Source: Bacteroidaceae bacterium
GTDB taxonomy: Bacteria; Bacteroidota; Bacteroidia; Bacteroidales; Bacteroidaceae
Assembly (NCBI GenBank): GCA_017481875.1
Contig: JAFUOP010000011.1
Location: forward strand, 1-61,841
Direction of reading: 5' to 3'
Length of the DNA: 61,841 nt
Shown: piece by piece, positions 57,070 through 61,841 of the stretch
How positions within the stretch are numbered: position 1 is the stretch's first letter
Layout: each line of letters opens with the position of its first letter
Translations under genes and position numbers: made by a program
The notes under the pieces: generated by a model
The model's database searches: none
What the model was told of the DNA's origin: nothing
Seen by the model: only the letters and a program-made list of their open reading frames with translations

Positions 57070-58221
57070 TTTCAGTTCTATTCGGAAAGTAGTCCCCTTC
57101 CCCGGTGCCGACTGCTTTACAAAGATGCGCCCTTTGTGGTACTGCTCCATAATGCGCTTGGCAAGAGAGAGTCCAAGACCCCACCCGCGTTTCTTCGTTG
57201 TATAGCCCGGCTCAAAAACACGTTTATGCTTAGATTTTGGTATTCCCTTGCCCGTGTCAGATATCTCCACAAAGGCTTTGCTCTCGCTCTGTGATATTGT
57301 TATAGAAATACTACCACTGCCATTCATTGCATCAATAGCATTCTTGCACAAATTCTCAACCACCCACTCAATCAAAGGAGCGTTCATACGCACCAGCAAT
57401 GGTCGTTTAGGAAAATCCATTGTGTATGTAACCTGTGTGGGGCTACGACGTTTTACATACTCCACAGCACGGTCTATAACCTCCACTAAATCTTCCGATG
57501 TGGGCTCGGGCAGGGAGCCTATCTTAGAAAAACGCTCGGCCACACGCTGCAGGCGGGCCACGTCGCGCTCCATTTCAGGGAGCAATTCATCGGTGGGATA
57601 TTTCTCCTTGAGCACCGTGGTCCACGCCATAAGCGAAGATATTGGTGTCCCTAGCTGGTGCGCAGTCTCTTTAGAGAGGCCCACCCACACACGGTTCTGC
57701 TCGGCACGCTTGCTGCTGAGAATGGCCACAAAGCAAATAGCAAAGAAAAGCAGCACCACGGCCAACTGCACATAGGGGTAATAGGCAAGCTGTTTAAGAA
57801 TGAGTGAATCGGAGTAGCACACCTCCAAATAGTCGCTCCCCTCCTCAGTACCCAAATCCACACGAATCTTTTGGTCGCGAAGGCGCATATCGGCCACCAT
57901 TTGCATAAGCACGGCAAGGGAATCGGCCCCACTGCTAAATTCTATATTCCTGTGTAGCGTGATAGCTCCATTGCTGTCGGTAACCACCACGGGAATTGTG
58001 GTGTTGCCGTTGAGCACGGTGAGCACAAGCGCAAGGTCGGTATTCGCATCGGCACGGTTCAGGGAGTTCATAGCCTCGGCCCATATCTCCATTTTCTTCT
58101 CTTCTTCGGCCTTCAGGTCCTTCACCAGAGAATTGGACACAAGGAGCGACACAGCAGCTATCACAGCCGCTATTGTTATGAGTATGTATTTTATACCTCT
58201 AAAATTGGATAGTAGTTTCAT
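57064..58221 (-). CDS. sensor histidine kinase
   Basis: A 385-residue membrane kinase. TM1 (YILITIAAVIAAVSLLV) and TM2 (VQLAVVLLFFAICFVAIL) enclose a periplasmic sensor of about 125 residues. The H-box is LSKETAHQLGTPISSLMAW with the phosphoacceptor His near residue 190; the ATPase has the N-box NLCKNAIDAM, G1 DTGKGIPKS and G2 KRGWGLGLSLAKRI. No response regulator gene is adjacent, so it is an orphan here. The ATG at 58221 is chosen because the upstream extension to 58359 runs through the previous gene's terminator. Confidence 0.9.
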   Translation of the reverse strand: MKLLSNFRGIKYILITIAAVIAAVSLLVSNSLVKDLKAEEEKKMEIWAEAMNSLNRADANTDLALVLTVLNGNTTIPVVVTDSNGAITLHRNIEFSSGADSLAVLMQMVADMRLRDQKIRVDLGTEEGSDYLEVCYSDSLILKQLAYYPYVQLAVVLLFFAICFVAILSSKRAEQNRVWVGLSKETAHQLGTPISSLMAWTTVLKEKYPTDELLPEMERDVARLQRVAERFSKIGSLPEPTSEDLVEVIDRAVEYVKRRSPTQVTYTMDFPKRPLLVRMNAPLIEWVVENLCKNAIDAMNGSGSISITISQSESKAFVEISDTGKGIPKSKHKRVFEPGYTTKKRGWGLGLSLAKRIMEQYHKGRIFVKQSAPGKGTTFRIELKK

Positions 58222-58311
58222 TTCCTGCAATTTTACAAAATAAAAACGCCAAAAAAGCACATTTATTATAATGCATTGCAATAAATCGGCCAATGTTGTA
58301 CAAAGGGCCCA

Positions 58312-58345
58312 AAAACAAGCCCCCTGCACTGTTTGTGCAGGGGGC
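58312..58345 (-). terminator. terminator after the exported 640-residue protein gene
   Basis: GCCCCCTGCAC pairs with GTGCAGGGGGC (11 bp, 58319-58345) around a 5-nt loop, followed in the leftward RNA by TTGTTTTTGG; it lies 79 nt after the stop. Confidence 0.85.
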
Positions 58346-58423
58346 CACCAAAATATCAATACTAATAATTACCTGATGCTGTTTAAGCATCGCACATTGT
58401 TAAGTCAATGGCAACTACCGGTT

Positions 58424-60346
58424 TTAGTAATACCAAACCAGCGTGGTAATGGTATCGTTTTCAACCCAAATATATCCCAGTTTCTTTCCTCCATTAGTTT
58501 CAAGATCATAGCATTGAGAGGTTCCATAATCTATCATCAGTTCTTCCCAGAACGGAGAGAATGCTCGCACAAGACCAAATTTAGCACCAACACGGTAGAA
58601 CTCACCGGCCTTTTTATATTTACGCACTCGTTCTACATTCTCCTTGCCATATTTTTGGTACAACGCCTCCAATGCAGCTTTGTGGCGAGCAAGTCGTTCC
58701 TGTTCTGCTTTTCTAGCTTCTTCTTTAGCCTTTTGCTGCGCCTCACGAGATGCCTTTTGCTGCTGATTATAGGTCATAGACTCAATTTCGTCAACCTCGC
58801 CTTCGATATAAACCTGAGCATCAAGATTCTTATTATTGAACATATATCCATTCCAGATTACAGCAATATCGCTGAGTTTCTTTGCCTTTGCAAATCTCTC
58901 AATATAATGCTGATCCTCCATCGTTTTATTTTCGCCATTCGTTGCTACATAGGTGGTTGATTTGAATTTCAATTCTCCTTCGAATCGCTCACCATTGGGA
59001 TAATTAACTATATACTTATTTCCTTTGACGAAACTCAAAACAACACTGTCTTCGAATTCTTTACAAATATTAGAATAATAGAAATCATATCCCTCTCCAT
59101 TTCGAATGCTAATGAAGCTATTACAATATTTGACAAAACCCTTTTTATCATTAACAGTTATATAACCTATTGGTAATGACTCATTAATTTTTAATCGCCA
59201 TATTTCATACTGGTCACTTTCTCCAAGAACAGTAAAATTGTAACCATCAATTTTCATCTCTTCTAGTAAATATAGCAATTGAGTACCGCGAGGTTGAAAT
59301 GCAGCTATAGTTTCCCAATAATCGGCATCGGCACTTACAAGAGCAGAGTCCAAACTATTAATCAAAGCAGTAAGCAACTTATGAAGTCCTCTATCATCAC
59401 CAGTAGCCCATATTCGCATTACAATCTTTCCGCCATTCAAATCGGTCAATGAGAAAGTACCTCTATTGTTTGTACCAGAAGCCCCCAATGTTTGTTTATA
59501 GTTAAATACAAGCAAGTTGGGAAGCACTTTCCTAACATTTGTGTAATATTTGTTAAGACCGGTTTCAACAACATCGGCAGCCTTCATTTCGGCATATTTG
59601 GCCGCTCTCTCTTCGGCCGTGAGGGCCAATGCGGGGTTTTTACAAATACCAGGAATATCTTTAATATTTCTAATTGGCATAAACTCCGATTTAATTGCCG
59701 TAGTAATAACGCGTAGTGGACTTAAACGATAACCGCTTTTATCAGTATACATTTGGGCTGCACCTACTGCCAATGTGTGATTGCGCGGAATTGTTAGAGT
59801 AAGATTCTGAGTTTTTAGAACTGTATAATCACAATCTCTAAGAGTAAATCCACTATTGGTGAACGCAAGCGGAAAACCGCCATCTTTATCATAAGCCGAT
59901 GGAGAAGAAGTTACTTTATAATAGATACACTCCCCCTCTCTAACAGAAATTGTTACATTTATGCTATCACCTTCTACATAAAGTTCATTACCACCTTTGT
60001 ACTCAACAGTAGCAGGATCAACAGTTATAGTCGGTGCATACTTTAAGTATTCTTTGCCTTCTGAATTTGTTAATATTTGTTGAGCACCTTCCTGAGCAAT
60101 TATTCGCATACCTTCACCTGCTGCAACTTGATCGATGGCCCCACCGGCAGACAAGAAGGGAATTTGCACTTTTGTTGTCTGCGTTTCTTGTTGCCCTGCT
60201 TGCTGTTGATTTGGCCACTGAGTTTGCTGCTGAACCTCTTTAAGCGTTTTTTTGAACTCCTTTCCCAAGTTCTTAAAGAACTGTGCGTGCGCAGGTTGCA
60301 ACGACAAAGCGCACACCATCAACAAATAAAATAATTTTGTTCGCAT
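58424..60346 (-). CDS. exported protein of unknown function with a C-terminal coiled coil
   Basis: A 640-residue protein with a clear signal peptide (LFYLLMVCALSLQPAHAQ) and no TM beyond it. Gln-rich stretch near residues 35-55, then a long globular region with no recognised domain. Around residue 450 one MORN-like strand appears (YPNGERFEGELKF). Residues of about 535-585 form a charged coiled coil (REAQQKAKEEARKAEQERLA), followed by a compact end that resumes strand character. I do not recognise the family. Its promoter array 320-380 nt upstream and its own terminator make it a single-gene unit between the rRNA operon and the histidine kinase. Confidence 0.75.
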   Translation of the reverse strand: MRTKLFYLLMVCALSLQPAHAQFFKNLGKEFKKTLKEVQQQTQWPNQQQAGQQETQTTKVQIPFLSAGGAIDQVAAGEGMRIIAQEGAQQILTNSEGKEYLKYAPTITVDPATVEYKGGNELYVEGDSINVTISVREGECIYYKVTSSPSAYDKDGGFPLAFTNSGFTLRDCDYTVLKTQNLTLTIPRNHTLAVGAAQMYTDKSGYRLSPLRVITTAIKSEFMPIRNIKDIPGICKNPALALTAEERAAKYAEMKAADVVETGLNKYYTNVRKVLPNLLVFNYKQTLGASGTNNRGTFSLTDLNGGKIVMRIWATGDDRGLHKLLTALINSLDSALVSADADYWETIAAFQPRGTQLLYLLEEMKIDGYNFTVLGESDQYEIWRLKINESLPIGYITVNDKKGFVKYCNSFISIRNGEGYDFYYSNICKEFEDSVVLSFVKGNKYIVNYPNGERFEGELKFKSTTYVATNGENKTMEDQHYIERFAKAKKLSDIAVIWNGYMFNNKNLDAQVYIEGEVDEIESMTYNQQQKASREAQQKAKEEARKAEQERLARHKAALEALYQKYGKENVERVRKYKKAGEFYRVGAKFGLVRAFSPFWEELMIDYGTSQCYDLETNGGKKLGYIWVENDTITTLVWYY

Positions 60347-60441
60347 TGTTTTAATTAATTTATGTTCCCTACTCCCTTCTAAGCGTTTCGGTATTCTCTT
60401 ATTTTATAGAATCTAGTTCATTTTAAGTTACTACACACAAA

Positions 60442-60645
60442 TCAACAGAAGTATGTGCACCACATTGGCACATACAACAAATGTGTTATACCCCGCAAAG
60501 CGGTGCACAACACATAACCTATTAAATATGAGCTTATTAGCAGTTTGGGGGGGTAATTCCTGCACGCACAGCTGCAATGAACGATGCACAGTTGTATCTC
60601 ATCTGCGCACCGATAGCCGATTTATTTTTTGCTGCGTGTGTCATA
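60442..60645 (-). CDS. possible small open reading frame in the leader of the exported protein gene
   Basis: A 67-codon frame opens at an ATG 19 nt after the last promoter box of the array and ends before the next gene. Composition (MTHAAKNKSAIGAQ, later Cys-rich) is not protein-like and no family is seen, so it may be chance. The surrounding leader 60347-60660 also has a hairpin GTATGTGC/GCACATAC (60451-60475). Confidence 0.2.
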
Positions 60646-60656
60646 GTAAAAGATAT

Positions 60657-60733
60657 TTTTTACAAAAGTATAGTAAAAATTATTTTTTACAAAAGTATAG
60701 TAAAAATTATTTTTTACAAAAGTATAATAAAAA
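60657..60733 (-). repeat. 27-bp tandem repeat
   Basis: About 2.9 copies of a 27-bp unit (TTTTTTACAAAAGTATAG then TAAAAATTA), nearly exact. A degenerate start of another unit lies to the left (AGTAAAAGATA). Confidence 0.9.
60664..60725 (-). promoter_or_regulatory. head-to-tail array of consensus promoters
   Basis: Minus-strand boxes TACTTTTG at 60664-60671, 60691-60698 and 60718-60725. The TTG inside each box lies exactly 19 nt upstream of the next box, so it can serve as its -33 element. Two boxes have perfect -33/-7 pairs; the third lacks TTG. All point at the exported protein gene. Confidence 0.7.
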
Positions 60734-60822
60734 AAACGTTAAAAAACGACTCCTTCCGGTTCTTCTTGGTTCTTCTTTGCAGTTGATGAAAAGTTCTTTC
60801 TAAAAGAGTGAGAAAATGGGCA

Positions 60823-60959
60823 ATTACCGGGAGAGGAGGTCGATGCCATATATAAAAAAAAAGACACTCGATTGAGTGTCTTTCTAAAAAAAACGGCGAT
60901 GGCAACGCGGAGCCACAGCGTTGCTTGCGACGACGGAACATTTATGTTCCCAAAGGAGT
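60823..60959 (-). ncRNA. structured element downstream of 5S, copy A
   Basis: In the leftward direction: GGAACATAAATGTTCC palindrome, a stem GCAACGC/GCGTTGC around TGTGGCTCC, CATCGCCG as at the 5S 3' end, then a terminator-like stem AAAGACACTC/GAGTGTCTTT (60860-60883) with a U run. It is 90 percent or more identical to copy B. RNA status is inferred, not shown. Confidence 0.5.
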
Positions 60960-61074
60960 GCGAAGCCTCTACTTCTCCCACAAAGCAGCCGAAGACTGGT
61001 TCGTTAATGCGAGCAGCAGGTGGTCGCGCGATGCTACGGCGAAGATGTAGCCGCGCGGGGTGCGACAGGTGAGC

Positions 61075-61210
61075 ATTACCGGGAGAGGAGGTCGATGCCA
61101 TATATAAAAAAAAGACACTCGATTGAGTGTCTTTCTAAAAAAAACGGCGATGGCAGTGCGGAGCCACAGCACTGCTTGCGACGACGGAACATTTATGTTC
61201 CCAAAGGAGT
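61075..61210 (-). ncRNA. structured element downstream of 5S, copy B
   Basis: Same element as copy A, 252 nt away. Its stem reads GCAGTGC/GCACTGC with the identical 9-nt loop, a compensatory double change relative to copy A. Terminator-like stem at 61111-61134. Confidence 0.5.
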
Positions 61211-61240
61211 CCATCGCCCATAACTTAAAGAACTGCATAA

Positions 61241-61276
61241 AACAAAAAGAACTCCCTTAAATTAAGGAAGTTCTTT
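61241..61276 (-). terminator. rRNA operon terminator
   Basis: AAAGAACTTCCTTAA and TTAAGGGAGTTCTTT pair in the leftward RNA (15 bp, one G-U), 10 nt after the 5S gene, followed by TTTTGTTTTATGC. Confidence 0.85.
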
Positions 61277-61286
61277 CTAATAAAAA

Positions 61287-61395
<109 letters not shown>

Positions 61396-61549
61396 AAATA
61401 TCGGTGTTCGTCTTTGAACAATGTACAAAAAAAGTAAGATTTTAACTGAAGTCCTATTGAAACAAGTAATATTTCTTGTAGTGTAGAACTTGGAGGTATC
61501 GCTCAGAACTATACCTGTCGTCGCCTTTTTTGTTCAAGGCGGCGAAAAG

Positions 61550-61841
61550 AAAAGCTCTCGGGCAATTAGTACTGCTCGACTAAACATATTACTATGCTTA
61601 CATCTACAGCCTATCAACGTCGTCGTCTGCAACGACCCTCAAGGGAAATCTAATCTTGTGGCGGGCTTCGCACTTAGATGCTTTCAGCGCTTATCCCTTC
61701 CCGACGCGGATACCCAGCGATGCGCCTGGCGGCACAACTGGTACACCGGAGGTCAGTCCATCACGGTCCTCTCGTACTAGTGACAGCTCCACGCAAATTT
61801 CCTACGCCCATGATAGATAGAGACCGAACTGTCTCACGACG
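61550..61841 (-). rRNA. rrl: 23S ribosomal RNA, 3' end (partial)
   Basis: Leftward; the window contains only the last roughly 290 nt. The sarcin-ricin neighbourhood and domain VI are recognisable: AGTACGAGAGGACCGTGATG, then CCGGTGTACCAGTTGTGCCG. The 3' end is set near 61550 by analogy and is approximate. The 155-nt spacer to 5S holds a CGCC/GGCG hairpin that could be a processing stem and no tRNA. Confidence 0.93.

Noticed and set aside
60577-60803. Small proteins with KYSKNYFLQ repeats on the plus strand
   Set aside because: They are translations of the 27-bp promoter repeat and have no start signals or conservation argument.

Overview
The window reads as a chromosomal segment of a Bacteroidota species, most likely order Bacteroidales. 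The evidence is the fused SecDF, the E. coli-like PurB, SurA/OstA genes next to mutL, the iorA-iorB-paaK-ACT-paaK cluster and the arrangement rpsU-xerC-hpf-tRNA-Thr-tRNA-Tyr. Genes mostly lack strong Shine-Dalgarno sequences, and promoters repeatedly show the Bacteroidota form TTG - 18 to 21 nt - TAnnTTTG (or TATCTTCG). Family and species cannot be fixed from this sequence. Almost everything is core housekeeping; there is no phage, insertion sequence, CRISPR array or obvious genomic island.

Layout. 1-2 kb: tRNA-Tyr, tRNA-Thr, hpf, xerC and rpsU, all leftward and continuing out of the window, where tuf is usually found in relatives. 2-6 kb: mdh, the Kdo transferase waaA and gltX. 6-9.1 kb: a rightward 7TM-HD cyclic-di-AMP phosphodiesterase-like gene and a short DUF2851-like gene. 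9.2-14 kb: secDF and two overlapping rhomboid protease genes, leftward. 14.2-17.5 kb: argS, an RNase H1 with a viroplasmin-like domain and a radical SAM gene, rightward. 17.5-21.7 kb: a leftward operon of a THUMP RNA methyltransferase, purD, a membrane protein and a DedA-type protein. 22.3-23.3 kb: a lytic transglycosylase. 23.3-28.4 kb: the operon purB-rluB-asnS-manC. 28.6-30.2 kb: two identical tRNA-Val genes and an OmpA-family protein. 30.4-41.7 kb: a tightly packed eight-gene run recQ-guaB-PPIase-lipoprotein-surA-ostA-small membrane protein-mutL. 42.2-45.5 kb: tig-clpP-clpX. 45.7-48.3 kb: lptB, divergent from an MlaE/MlaF pair. 48.3-53.6 kb: indolepyruvate oxidoreductase and two phenylacetate-CoA ligases with an ACT protein, a module for making aryl-acetyl-CoA from aromatic amino-acid keto acids. 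53.8-56.9 kb: DUF177-rpmF-era-der. 57-60.3 kb: a sensor histidine kinase and an unrecognised exported 640-residue protein. 61.3-61.8 kb: 5S rRNA and the 3' end of 23S rRNA, leftward.

The parts that ordinary annotation would miss are in the long intergenic stretches. A family of modular palindromic repeats, with two constant cores around stems whose sequences change together, occurs in four copies at 41.8-42.1 kb and in two to three related copies at 21.8-22.0 kb. Beside the second set lies a 122-nt inverted repeat. Downstream of the 5S gene are two copies of a 136-nt element with a compensatory double change in one stem and its own terminator. Next to it, a 27-bp tandem repeat forms a head-to-tail array of consensus promoters aimed at the unknown exported protein. 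Functions assigned to these elements are inference; the repeats and pairings themselves are visible in the sequence.
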